Shown one piece after another: positions 34,880-45,967 of a stretch of DNA of 64,000 nt. The stretch covers positions 173,134,923 through 173,198,922 of the forward strand of contig NC_050097.1 in the NCBI RefSeq assembly GCF_902167145.1, read 5' to 3'. The notes under the pieces are model-generated. The model saw only the letters and a list, made by a program, of their open reading frames with translations, was not told where the DNA came from and did no database searches. Source of the stretch: Zea mays (taxonomy: Eukaryota; Streptophyta; Magnoliopsida; Poales; Poaceae). A program made the translations under genes and the position numbers. The stretch's first letter is position 1; each line of letters begins with the position of its first letter.

Positions 34880-37438
34880 TTAGGCCTTGTTCTTAGGTAC
34901 CCAAACGGTCTTAGGTCCTTTGACATTAGAAACAAGCACCTTGGGTACCCAAACACAAGTTTTTGATCCCTTGTGTTTGCCCCCAACATATTTGGCAACT
35001 ACTTTTCCTGATTTGTTAGTTAAAACATATGAAGCATCAAAAGTCTTAAATGAAATATTAGGCTCATTTGATGCAATAGGAGATTTCTTTTTAGGCAATT
35101 TAGCATGAGTGGATTGCCTAGAACTAGATGCCTCACTCTTATACATAAAAGCATGATGAGAGCCAGAGTGAGACTTCCTAAAATGAATTCTCCTAATTTT
35201 GTGTTCGGGATAATCGACAGGGTATAAAATGTAACCCTCGTTATCCTGAACTATGGAAGCTTTGCCCTTAACAAAGTTAGACAATTTCTTAGGGGCACTA
35301 AGCTTGACATTGTTTCCCTGTTGGAAGCCAATGCCATCCTTAATGCCTGGGCGTCTCCCACTATAGAGCATGCTTCTAGCAAATTTAAATGTTTCATTTT
35401 CTAAGTCATGCTCATTAATCTTAGCACTAAGTTGAGCTATGTGATCATTTTGTTGTTTAATTAGAGCTAGGTGATCATGAATAGCATCAACATTAATATC
35501 TCTACATCTAGTGCAAATAGTAACATGCTCAACGGTAGATGTAGAGGGTTTGCAAACATTTAAATCTTTAGCCTTAGCAATTAATTTTTCATTCTCAATT
35601 TTAAGGCTAGAGAGAGATGCATTCAATTTGTCAATCTTAGTAATCAAACTAGCATTATCATTTCTAAGATTAACAATTGAATCATCACAAACATCTAACT
35701 TCTCAACCTTAGCAATTAATTTGGCATTTTCATTTCTAAGGTTTGAGGTAACATCATGGCAAGTGCTTAGCTCACTAGTTAATTTTTCACATTTTTCTAC
35801 TTCCTGAGCATAAGCATTTTTAACCTTAACATGCTTCTTATTTTCTTTAATTAGGAAGTCCTCTTGGCTATCCAAGAGTTCATCCTTCTCATGAATAGCT
35901 CCTATTAGTTCATTTAATTTTTCCTTTTGTTGCATGTTGAGGTTGGCAAAAAGAGCAAGCAAATTATCCTCATCATCACTAGAGTTCTCCTCATCACTAG
36001 ATGTTGCATATTTAGTGGAGGCTCTAGATTTTACCTTCTTTTTGCCGTCCCTTGCCATGAGGCACTTGTGGCCGACGTTGAGGAAGGGAAGACCCTTGTT
36101 GACGGCGATGTTTGCGGCGTCCTCGTCGGAGGAGGAGTCGGTGGAGCTCTCATCAGAGTCCCATTCCCGACAAACATGGGCATCGCCACCCTTCTTCTTG
36201 TAATACTTCTTCTTCTCCTTCCTTTTTCCCTTCTTGTCGTCACCCCTGTCACTGTCACTTGATAATGGGCATTTAGCAATGAAATGACCGGGCTTACCAC
36301 ATTTGTAGCAAACTTTCTTGGAGCGGGGCTTGTAGTCTTTCCCCCTCCTTTGCTTGAGGATTTGGCGAAAGCTTTTGATGATTAAAGCCATCTCCTCATT
36401 GTCGAGCTTGGAGGCATCGATGGGGAGCCTACTTGACGTAGACTCTTCTTTCTTCTCCTCCATTGCTTTGAAGGCAACGGGTTGCACCTCAGGTGTGGAG
36501 GTGGTGCCTCGCTCGATGATTTGTTTGGAGCCTTTGATCATCAATTCAAAACTCACAAACTTTCCTATCACTTCCTCTGGAGACATTAGTTTATATCTTG
36601 GATCACCACGAATTAATTGAACTTGAGTAGGGTTAAGGAAAACGAGTGATCTAAGAATAACCTTGACCATTTCATGGTCATCCCATTTGGTGCTCCCGAG
36701 GTTGCGCACTTGGTTCACCAAGGCCTTGAGCCAGTTGTATATTGCTTGTGGCTCCTCCCCTTCATGAAGCATGAAGCGACCGAGCTCCCCCTCGATCGTT
36801 TCCCTCTTGGTGATCTTGGTCACCTCATCTCCTTCATGTGCGGTCTTTAGCACGTCCCAAATCTCTTTGGCACTCCTCAACCCTTGCACCTTATTATACT
36901 CCTCTCGACTTAGAGAGGCGAGGAGTATAGTAGTGGCTTGGGAGTTGAAGTGTCGGATTTGGGCTACCTCGTCTGAGTCATAGCCTTCATCCCTCACGAA
37001 TGGTTCCTGCGCTCCAAACTCAACAATGTCCCAAATACTAGCGTGGAGTGAGGTTAGATGGTGCCTCATTTTATCACTCCACATACAATAATCTTCACCG
37101 TCAAAAATCGGTGGTTTGCCTAGTGGGACAGAAAGTAAAGGAGTGCGTTTGGAAATACGAGGGTAGCGTAAGGGGATCTTACTAAACTTCTTGCGCTCAT
37201 GGCGCTTAGAAGTGACGGACGGCGTGTCGAAGCCGGAGGTGGAAGGCGACGAAGAATCGGTCTCGTAGTAGACCACTTTCTTCATTTTCTTCTTCTTATC
37301 GCCACTTCGGTGCGACTGGATGCGGGGAGGTGATTCTTCCCTCTTCTTGTTGCCGGACTCTCCCGATGGAGCTTTCCCGTGGCTTGTGGCGGGTTTCTCG
37401 CCGGTCACCATCTCCTTCTTGGTGTGAGCTCCCGACAT
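34880..37438 (-). CDS. gag: Element C Gag
   Basis: 852 residues on the minus strand, starting MSGAHTKKEMVTGEK, with no internal stop although the element's pol is ruined. Domains: charged N-terminus, copia-type gag domain (KPPIFDGEDYCMW; AKEIWDVLKTAHEGDE), CCHC knuckle CYKCGKPGHFIAKC from residue 377, Lys-rich and acidic regions, and a long coiled-coil-like region with repeated NLRNENAKLIAK-type units at about 500-650. Closely related to the E Gag. The start ATG lies about 35 bp after the PBS. Confidence 0.88.
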   Translation of the reverse strand: MSGAHTKKEMVTGEKPATSHGKAPSGESGNKKREESPPRIQSHRSGDKKKKMKKVVYYETDSSSPSTSGFDTPSVTSKRHERKKFSKIPLRYPRISKRTPLLSVPLGKPPIFDGEDYCMWSDKMRHHLTSLHASIWDIVEFGAQEPFVRDEGYDSDEVAQIRHFNSQATTILLASLSREEYNKVQGLRSAKEIWDVLKTAHEGDEVTKITKRETIEGELGRFMLHEGEEPQAIYNWLKALVNQVRNLGSTKWDDHEMVKVILRSLVFLNPTQVQLIRGDPRYKLMSPEEVIGKFVSFELMIKGSKQIIERGTTSTPEVQPVAFKAMEEKKEESTSSRLPIDASKLDNEEMALIIKSFRQILKQRRGKDYKPRSKKVCYKCGKPGHFIAKCPLSSDSDRGDDKKGKRKEKKKYYKKKGGDAHVCREWDSDESSTDSSSDEDAANIAVNKGLPFLNVGHKCLMARDGKKKVKSRASTKYATSSDEENSSDDEDNLLALFANLNMQQKEKLNELIGAIHEKDELLDSQEDFLIKENKKHVKVKNAYAQEVEKCEKLTSELSTCHDVTSNLRNENAKLIAKVEKLDVCDDSIVNLRNDNASLITKIDKLNASLSSLKIENEKLIAKAKDLNVCKPSTSTVEHVTICTRCRDINVDAIHDHLALIKQQNDHIAQLSAKINEHDLENETFKFARSMLYSGRRPGIKDGIGFQQGNNVKLSAPKKLSNFVKGKASIVQDNEGYILYPVDYPEHKIRRIHFRKSHSGSHHAFMYKSEASSSRQSTHAKLPKKKSPIASNEPNISFKTFDASYVLTNKSGKVVAKYVGGKHKGSKTCVWVPKVLVSNVKGPKTVWVPKNKA

Positions 37439-37471
37439 AACTTCGACCGGTTAGGCTCTAATGAAGTACCG

Positions 37472-37485
37472 GGCTCTGATACCAA
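37472..37485 (-). other. Primer-binding site of C
   Basis: Minus strand TTGGTATCAGAGCC, the standard initiator-Met tRNA complement, one base after the 5' LTR end. Confidence 0.88.
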
Positions 37486-37486
37486 T

Positions 37487-38662
37487 TGAAAGCCGCCTAG
37501 AGGGGGGTGAATAGGCAAATCTGAAATTTATAAACTTTAAGCACAACTACAAGCCGGGGTTAACGTTAGAAATATAATCGAGTCCGAAAGAGAGGGCGAA
37601 AACAAATCACAAGCAAATAAGATCAGATGACACGGTGATTTGTTTTACCGAGGTTTGGTTCTTGCAAACCTACTCCCCGTTGAGGTGGTCACAAAGACCG
37701 GGTCTCTTTCAACCCTTTCCCTCTCTCAAACGGTCACTTAGACCGAGTGAGCTTTTCTCTTCAATCAAATGGGACACTTAGTCCACTACAAGGACCACCA
37801 CAACTTGGTGTCTCTTGCTTTGATTACAATGATCTTGGGAACAAGAAAGGAGGAAGAAGAAAAGTGATCCAAGCGCAAGAGCTCAAAAGAACACAACAAA
37901 ACTCTCTCTTCTAGTCACTAATGCTTTGAGTGGAATTGGGACTCGGAGAGATTTTGATTCACTCTATTTGTGTCTTGTATTGAATGCACTAGCTCTTGTA
38001 TTGAATGTGTTGGCTGAAAACTTGGATGCCTTGAAGTGTTGGTGGTTGGGGGTATTTATAGCCCCAACCACCAAAGTGCCCGTTGAGGAAGGCTACTGTC
38101 GAAGGGTGCATCGGACACTGTCCGGTGCGGCAGCCATGTCACCCAACCGTTAGGGTTCGACCGTTGGAGCTTCTGACATGTGGGCCACCAGACAGTCACT
38201 GTTCACTGTCCAGTGCGCCATCTGGCGCCTGCTCTGACTCTGCGTGCGCAGTCGGCACTGTTCACTGTTCACTGTTCACTTTTGCAGTCGACCGTTGGCG
38301 CTGTAGCCGTTACTCCGCTTGGCACACCGGACAGTCCGGTGCTACACCGGACAGTCCGGTGAATTATAGCGGAGGGCAATTCCAGAAACCCGAAGGTGGC
38401 AAGTTCGGAGTGATTCTCCCTGGTGCACCGGACACTGTCCGGTGGTGCACCGGACAGTCCGGTGCGCCAGACCAGGGCAGCCTTCGGTTGTCTTTGGCTC
38501 TCTTTATTTAAACCCTTTCTTGGACTTTTTATTGGTTTGTTATGAACCTTTGGCACCTGTAGAATTTATAATCTAGAGAAAACTAGTTAGTCCAAATATT
38601 TGTGTTGGGCAATTCAACCACCAAAATCATTTAGGAAAAGGTGTAAGCCTATTTCCATTTCA
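37487..38662 (-). repeat. Element C 5' LTR
   Basis: 1176 bp. Its minus-strand ends are TG...CA, with a TATA box inside an inverted repeat near 38045-38075 and palindromes near 38325-38465. Near 37571 it shows the uninterrupted AAATATAATCGAGTCC sequence into which B inserted in the other LTR. Followed by CATTC. Confidence 0.93.
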
Positions 38663-38667
38663 CATTC

Positions 38668-38711
38668 TCATTGCATAAGGCATCAGGTTCTTTGCTACTT
38701 CCAACACATTC
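38668..38711 (-). pseudogene. Coding-like frame cut by element C (right part)
   Basis: The minus-strand frame (ECVGSSKEPDALCNEN) begins after TAA at 38712-38714 and reaches the C insertion. It is in phase with 6968-7085 when one CATTC copy is counted. Upstream of the TAA the same frame is open for 17 more codons from a possible splice acceptor. Identity unknown. Confidence 0.3.
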
Positions 38712-38865
38712 TTACACCAATTCATTACAGTATATTTTAATACAATTCCAAAAAAGGGTCTGAAAACACACAATGAACAAGTTCATTTTTCACCTGAGCT
38801 CCTCCATCTTCAGTTCTAGGTCATTCTTCCCCTCATTTTTCACATCAACTCATCCATCTTCAATT

Positions 38866-39017
38866 CTAGGTCATTCTTCCTCCTCCAAGCGCTAATTCTT
38901 TGGCAAGGTCTCTCATAAGACTGAATGCCACTGTGTTATGCCATATGAAAATAGTACGTGTATCTGGAAATTTTCGCCGAAGGTCCAGCACAGAAATTAT
39001 GAAGAGTTTCAGTATAT
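38866..39017 (-). pseudogene. Terminal exon-like segment of an unidentified gene fragment
   Basis: On the minus strand a good 3' acceptor (CTTCTTTGTTTCAG) precedes 152 bp. The frame in phase with the upstream exons gives about 50 codons (including VLDLRRKFPDTRTIFIWHN) ending in TAG at 38866-38868. A competing frame reads ETLHNFCAGPSAKISRYTYY, hits TAA, then continues as SAWRRKNDLELKMEELR through an imperfect roughly 50-bp duplication near 38810-38880. I cannot tell which was the true frame. No family is recognised. Confidence 0.4.
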
Positions 39018-39255
39018 CTGAAACAAAGAAGCGATATTAATGAGGATGGCACAACATTGCAACTATAGCTGGTATAGGATCCGTCATTCCAAACTATTCA
39101 CTTAGCCTACCTTGAAACACTATGGTCCTAGTTTTCTGAGAGCTAATCATTAGTCCTAGTAATGCAAGGAACTAAAGCTAATCCAAGGTGAAAAAGGATG
39201 TGACATCACAGAGATGCCTCTTGCACAACAAGATTGATTTCTATGGATACGAAGG

Positions 39256-40870
39256 TGTCGGGGACCATAATTAGGGGTACCCTTAAGACTCCTAAATCTC
39301 AGCTGGTAACCCCCATCAGCACAAAGCTGCAAAGGCCTGATGGGTGCGACTAAGTCAGGGATCGGTCCATTCGAGGGACGCGATCACGCCTCGCCCGAGC
39401 CCAGCCTCGGGCAAGGGCAACCGACCCCGGAGGGTTTACGTCTCGCCCAAGGACCCCCTACGGCAATGAACGCACCTTCGGCTCGCCCGAGGCCCAGTCT
39501 TCACCAAGAAGCAACCTTGGCCAAGTCGCCACGCCAACCGACCGAATCGCAGGGGCATTTAATGCAAAGGTGGCCTGACACCTTTATCCTGACGCACGCC
39601 CTCCAGTCGACAGAGCCGAAGTGACCGTTGTCACTTCGCCGCTCCACCGACGGGCCTAACAAGAGGACAGCGCCGCCGGCGCCGCTCCGACTGCCGTGCC
39701 ACTCGATAGAGTGAGGCTGACAGCAGCCAAGCCCAGCTTCAGGCGCCATATGAAACTCCGCTTCGCCCGACCCCAGGGCTCGGACTCGGGCTCAGCCCCG
39801 AAAGACGACGAACTCCGCTTCGCCCGACTCCAGGGCTCGGACTCGGGCTCAGCCCCGGAAGACGACGAACTCCGCATTGCCCGACCCCAGGGCTCGGACT
39901 CGGGCTCAGCCCCGGAAGACGACGAACTCCGCTTCGCCCGACCCCAGGGCTCGGACTCGGGCTTAGCCCCGGAAGACGACGAACTCCGCATCGCCCGACC
40001 CCAGGGCTCAGACTCAGACTCAGCCCCGAAGGACGACGAACTCCGCTTCGCTCGACCCCAGGGCTCGGACTCAGCCCTGGCCTCAGCCGATGGTCTCCGC
40101 CTCGCCCGACCCAGGGGCTTGGACTCAACCTCGGCCTCGGAAGACAGACTCGACCTCGACCTCGGAGGAGCCTCCACCTCGCCCAACCTAGGGCTCAGAC
40201 TGACCACGTCACAGGAGGCGCCATCATTACCCTACCCCGAGCTGACTCAGGCTACGGGGAACAAGACCGGCGTCCCATCTGGCTCGCCCCGCCAAACAAG
40301 TAATGATGGCGCCCTGCACGCTCTATGACGACGGCGGCTCTCAGCCCCCTTACGGAAGCAAGAGGACGTCAGCAAGGACTCGACAGCCCCGACAGCTGTC
40401 CTTCCGCCAAGCTCCAGCGCTCCTCCGACGGCCACGACACCACACGAACCGGGTGCCAAAACCTCTTCGGCTGCCACGATGGCATGTACTTAGGGCGCTA
40501 GCTCTCCTCCGCTAGACATGTTAGCACGCTGCTACACCCCCCATTGTACACCTGGATCCTATCCTTACGCCTATAAAAGGAAGGTCCAGGGCCCTCTTAC
40601 AGAGGGTTGGCCGCGCGGGGAAGGACGGGACGGCGCTCGCGTGAGGCCGCTCGCTCCCTCCCGCGTGGACGCTTGTAACCCCCTACTGCAAGCGCACCCG
40701 ACCTGGGCGCGGGACAAACACGAGGGCCGCGGGATTTCACCTCTCACGCCTGTCTCCCTCCGGCTTCTTCCCCCCTTCACGCTCCATCTCGCGCCGACCC
40801 ATCTGGGCTGTGGCACGTGGCGACAATTTACTCGTCGGTCCAGGGACCCCCCGGGTTCGAAACGCTGACA
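39256..40870 (+). repeat. Element F 5' LTR
   Basis: 1615 bp, TGTCGGGG...GCTGACA. Contains five full 57-bp units (about 39753-40037), each starting AACTCCGC and ending GACGACG, and a TATA box at 40571-40580. Confidence 0.95.
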
Positions 40871-40872
40871 GT

Positions 40873-40890
40873 TGGCGTGCCAGGTAGGGG
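40873..40890 (+). other. Primer-binding site of F
   Basis: TGGCGTGCCAGGTAGGGG, one base different from the B site. Confidence 0.65.
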
Positions 40891-40930
40891 CCTGCTGCGT
40901 GTTGACGAACAGCTTCCTGTCAAGCTCCAG

Positions 40931-43900
40931 ATGGGCAGTCTTCAGCAACCTTTCCAGCCCGAGACGGTACTCCGTTTCGGGAGTCTTGAGTTCATGTCCC
41001 TCGACGGCAGCTACGACATGATACTCCTTCCCCCGCCGCGCGACAGCGACAATGGCGGCCGACAGCCCGCCCGCCGGTGGCGGAATCGACGACGTCTTCC
41101 CCGCGTGGTGGAAGAACAACATTCGAGCTCGCCCCGTCCCCTCCCCCGCTGACGGAGGAGGAGGCGGGGCAACCAAGGCCAAGCAGGAGGCGGCACCTCG
41201 TCGGCTGTCGAGCGAGTCGACGGCACCGGCCCCCCAACGGGGGGCACATCGGGCATCGACCTCGCGTCTGAGACGAAGATGAGCGCTGTCTCCCCACAAA
41301 GCCAATCCCAAGCGAACGGACGACGCCAGCACGCTCGCAAGGGACTTGCTGGGCGTCCCCCTCGTACCTGAGACGACGGTGCAGTCTACCCCTGACGTGA
41401 CTTCGTCACCGCCCATCGACCAAGAGGTACCAACTGATTCCCATCTCACGCCTTTTGGATTCAGCCTCGACCCACCGAGCGACTTCGCTTTGGTGGACGC
41501 TCTCGTAGAGGCGAGTCCAAACCCTCTGGGGTATCGTGTGCGGTCACCCTGGGACCGGCTGACGGCCGTCTCGACCTACGGGCCCTTGGGGTCCGAGGAA
41601 GATGACGAGCCCGACTTCTGTTGGGATTTCTCCGGACTTGGTAACCCCAGTGCCATGCGGGACTTTATGACCGTGTGCGACTACTGCCTTTCCGACTGTT
41701 CCGACGGTAGCCGCAGCCTCGGCGACGAGGACTGCGGCCCAAGTCGTGAATGTTTCCACGTCGATCTAGGGGGTCCCAACGAAGGCAACCATCTTGGTAT
41801 GCCGGAGAACGGTGATCTCCCTAGGCCTGTGCCTCGCGTTGACATCCTTCGGGAGCTAGCTGTGGTCCCCGTCCTGGCGGGGGGTCATGACCCACAGCTC
41901 GAGCAAATCCGCGAGATGCAAGCCAGGCTCGACGAGGGGGCAGGAACACTTGAGCCGATCCGCTGGGACATCGGGCAGGAATGGGCGGGCCAACCTCCGG
42001 CTGGAGAAGTGCGTCATCTACCCCAGGGTATCCAGCACCGCATCGCCGACGATGTCAGGGTAAGGCCGCCACCAACTTCCAGTGGAGTCGGCTAGAACCT
42101 GGCTGCAGCGGCAATACTTCTCCGCGCGATGCCGGAGCCATCAACCACCGAGGGGCGACGAATTCAGGGAGAGATCAAGAATCTCCTGGAGGATGCTGCG
42201 GTCCGACGGGCCGAAAGCTCCGCCTCCCGAAGGCAGGGGTACCCCTCGGAACATCGCGTCGCGACTTCCTGATTCATGCGGGAAGCCTCGGTCCACACCG
42301 GGCGCACGCGCAACACAGCGCCTGCGGCCCCGGGTCGCCTCGGCAACGAGCACCATCACTGCAACCGTCAAGCCCACCTCGACGAGAGGGTGCGCCGAGG
42401 CTACCACCCTAGGCGTGGGGGACGCTACGACAGTGGGGAGGATCAGAGTCCCTCGCCCGAACCACCCGGTCCGCAGGCTTTCAGCCGCGCGATACGACGG
42501 GCGACGTTCCCGACTCAGTTCTGAACCCCGACTACTATCACAAAGTACTCGGGGGAGACGAGACCGGAACTGTGGCTCGCGGACTACCGGCTGGCCTGCC
42601 AACTGGGTGGAACGGACGATGACAACCTCATCATCCGCAACCTCCCCCTATTCCTTTCCGACACTGCTCGCGCCTGGCTGGAACACCTGCCTCCGGGGCA
42701 GATCTCCAACTGGGACGACCTGGTTTAGGCCTTCGCCGGCAATTTCCAGGGCACGTACGTGCGCCCTGGAAACTCCTGGGATCTCCGAAGCTGCCGACAG
42801 AAGCCGGGAGAGTCTCTCCGGGACTACATCCGGCGATTCTCGAAGCAGCGCACCGAGCTGCCCAACATCACCAATTCAGATGTCATCGGCGCGTTCCTCG
42901 CCGGCACCACCTGTCGCGACCTGGTGAGCAAGCTGGGTTGCAAGACCCCTACCAGGGCGAGCGAGCTGATGGACATCACCACCAAGTTCGCCTCGGGCCA
43001 GGAGGCGGTTGAGGCCATCTTCCGGAAGGACAAGCAGCCCCAGGGCCGCCCACCGAAAGATGTCCCCGAGGCGTCAACTCAGCGCGGCACCAAGAAGAAA
43101 GGCAAGAAGAAGTCGCAAGCGAAGCGCGCCGCCGCCGACGCGGACCTTGTCGCCGCCACCGAGTACAAGAACCCTCGGAAAAATCCCGGAGGTGCCAACC
43201 TCTTCGACAAGATGCTCAAGGAGCCGTGCCCCTATCATCAGGGGCCCGTCAAGCACACCCTTGAGGAGTGCGCCATGCTTCGGCGCCACTTTCACAAGGC
43301 CGGGCCACCCGCGCAGGGTGGTAGGGCTCGCGACGACAATAAGAAGGAAGATCACAAGGCGGGAGAGTTCCCCGAGGTCCGCGACAGCTTCATGATCTAC
43401 GGTGGGCAAGTGGCGAACGTCGCGGCTCGGCACCGCAAGCAAGAGCGTCGGGAGGTCTGTTCGGTAAAGGTGGCGGCGCCAGTCTACCTAGACTGGTCCG
43501 ACAAGCCCATCACCTTCGACCAAGACGACCACCCCGATCGCGTGCCGAGCCCGGGGAAATACCCGCTCGTCGTCGACCCCGTGATCGGCGACGTCAGGCT
43601 CACCAAGGTCCTCATGGACGGAGGCAGCAGCCTCAACATCATCTATGCCGAGACCCTCAGGCTCCTGCGGATCGATCTGTCCTCCGTCCGGGCAGGCGCT
43701 GCGCCTTTCCACGGGATCATCCCCGGGAAGCGCGTCTAGCCCCTCGGACGACTCGATCTACCCGTCTGCTTTGGGACGCCCTCCAACTTTCGAAGGGAGA
43801 CCCTCACGTTCGAGGTGGTCGGGTTCCGAGGAACCTACCACGCAGTACTGGGGAGGCCGTGCTACGCTAAGTTCATGGTCGTCCCCAACTACACCTACCT

Positions 43901-44177
43901 CAAGCTCAAGATGTCGGGCCCCAACGGGGTCATCACCGTCAGCCCCACGTACCGACACGCGTACGAATGCGACGTGGAGTGCATGGAGTACGCCGAGGCC
44001 CTCGCCGAATCCGAGGCCCTCATCGCTGACCTGGAGAGCCTCTCTAAGGAGGCGCCAGACGTGAAGCGCCACGCCGGCAACTTCGAGCCAGCGGAGACGG
44101 TTAAAACCGTCCCTCTCGACCCCAGCAACGACGCCTCCAAGCAAATCCGGATCGGCTCCGAGCTCGATCCCAAATAG
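40931..44177 (+). pseudogene. gag: Element F gag-protease, broken
   Basis: Starts MGSLQQPFQPETVLRFGSLE like B. Breaks: TGA at 41150-41152, a frame change before 41346, TAG 42093-42095, TGA about 42271, TGA 42522-42524, TAG about 42726, TAG 43737-43739. Intact parts include the gag core, the CPYHQGPVKHTLEEC knuckle-like motif and the protease motif MDGGSSLN. It ends at TAG 44175-44177, the same position as the boundary stop in B, and the frame then continues into RT. Confidence 0.85.
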
Positions 44178-45967
44178 GAAGTAGTGCTCGTCGACTTTCT
44201 CCGCGCGAACGCCGACGTTTTTGCGTGGAGTCCCTCGGACATGCCCGGCATACCGAGGGATGTCGCCGAGCACTCGCTGGATATCCGAGCTGGAGCCCGA
44301 CCCATGAAGCAGCCTCTGCGCCGTTTCGACGAAGAAAAGCGCAGAGCCATAGGCGAGGAGATCCACAAGCTAATGGCGGCATGGTTCATCAAAGAGGTAT
44401 TCCATCCTGAATGGCTTGCCAACCCTGTGCTTGTGAGAAAGAAAGGAGGGAAATGGCGGATGTGTGTAGACTACACTGGTCTAAACAAAGCATGTCTGAA
44501 GGTTCCCTACCCTCTGCCTCGCATCGATCAAATCGTGGATTCCACTGCTAGGTGTGAAACCCTGTCTTTCCTCGATGCCTACTCGGGGTATCACCAAATT
44601 AGGATGAAAGAGTCCGACCAGCTCGCGACTTCTTTCATCACACCCTTCGGCATGTACTGCTATGTTACCATGTCGTTCGGTTTGAGGAATGCGGGTGCAA
44701 CGTACCAACGGTGCATGAACCATGTGTTCGGCGAACGCATTGGCCGAACGGTCGAGGCCTACGTCGATGACATCGTAGTCAAGACGAGGAAAGCCTCTGA
44801 CCTCCTTTCCGACCTTGAAGTGACATTCCGATGTCTCAAGGCGAAAGGCGTGAAGCTCAATCCCAAGAAGTGTGTCTTCGGGGTCCCCCGAGGCATGCTC
44901 TTGGGGTTCATCGTCTCCGAGCGGGGCATCGAGGCCAACCTGGAGAAGATCGCGGCCATCACCAGCATGGGCCCATCAAGGACTTGAAAGGCGTACAGAG
45001 AGTCACGGGATGCCTCGCGGCTCTGAGCCGTTTCATCTCGCGCCTCGGCGAAAGAGGCCTGCCTCTGTACCGCCTCTTAAGGAAGGCCGAGTGCTTCACT
45101 TGGACCCCTGAGGCTGAGGAAGCCCTCGGGAACCTAAAGGCGCTCCTCACGAACGCGCCCATCTTGGTGCCCCCCGCTGCCGGAGAAGCCCTCTTGATCT
45201 ACGTCGCCGCGACCACTCAGGTGGTTAGCGCCGTGATTGTTGTTGAGAGACGAGAAGAGGGACATGCATTGCTCGTCCAGAGGCCAGTCTACTTCATCAG
45301 TGAGGTACTGTCCGAGACCAAGATCCGCTACCCACAAATTCAGAAGCTGCTGTACGCGGTGATCCTAACGCGGCGGAAGTTGCGACACTACTTCGAGTCT
45401 CATCCGGTAACTGTGGTGTCATCCTTCCCCCTGGGGGAGATCATCCAGTGCCGAGAGGCCTCGGGTAGAATTGCAAAGTGGGCGGTGGAAATCATGGGCG
45501 AGACGATCTCGTTCGCCCCTCGGAAGGCCATTAAGTCCCAGGTCTTGGCGGACTTTGTGGCTGAATGGGTCAACACCCAGCTCCCAACAGCTCCGATCCA
45601 ACCGAAACTCTGGACCATGTTCTTCGACGGGTCGCTGATGAAGACAGGAGCAGGCACAGACCTGCTCTTCATCTCGCCCCTCGGGAAGCACCTACGCTAC
45701 GTGCTACGCATCCATTTCCCAGCATCCAACAATGTGGCCGAGTACGAGGCTCTGGTCAACGGGTTGTGCATCGCCATCGAGCTAGGGGTCCATTGCCTCG
45801 ACGCTCGCGGTGACTCGCAGCTCGTCATCGACCAAGTCATGAAGAACTCCCACTGCCGCGACCCGAAGATGGAAGCCTACTGCGATGAGGTTCGGCGCCT
45901 GGAAGACAAGTTCTACGGGCTCGAGCTCAACCACATCGCCCGACGCTACAACGAAGACTGCGGATGA
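44178..45967 (+). pseudogene. pol: Element F reverse transcriptase-RNase H, broken
   Basis: The RT frame 44178-44987 has VDFLRANADVFAW, SGYHQIRMKESDQ and YVDD at about 44760-44771. A one-base deletion near 44970 (GGG where B has GGGG) changes frame; the RNase H part then stays open to 45967 (MFFDGSLMKTGAG; RGDSQLVIDQV), where an extra A near 45953 shifts frame again. It is better preserved here than B, but the individual lesions differ, so decay was independent. Confidence 0.85.

Larger units (their letters stand above)
7086..38662 (-). mobile_element. Element C: Opie-like Sirevirus (Ty1/copia), with B and D nested inside
   Basis: The element reads right to left: 5' LTR 37487-38662, primer-binding site, gag, pol, purine tract, 3' LTR (7086-7177 plus 20766-21863). 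Flanking 5-bp duplications are CATTC at 7081-7085 and 38663-38667. Element B split the 3' LTR and element D split pol, each with its own target duplication. The LTRs are 1190 bp (reassembled length) and 1176 bp and differ by roughly 3 percent by eye, suggesting an insertion over a million years old on the usual grass LTR clock. gag remains open; pol is badly broken. The Opie name rests on the LTR start and protein resemblance. Confidence 0.9.

Noticed and set aside
39656..40328. Long repetitive open frames on both strands in the Huck-like LTRs (also 51751-52431 and 7933-8250)
   Set aside because: They are by-products of the 56/57-bp tandem repeats. The 57-bp unit is a multiple of three, so frames stay open on both strands. 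They lie in U3 upstream of the promoter and encode monotonous Ser/Pro repeats.
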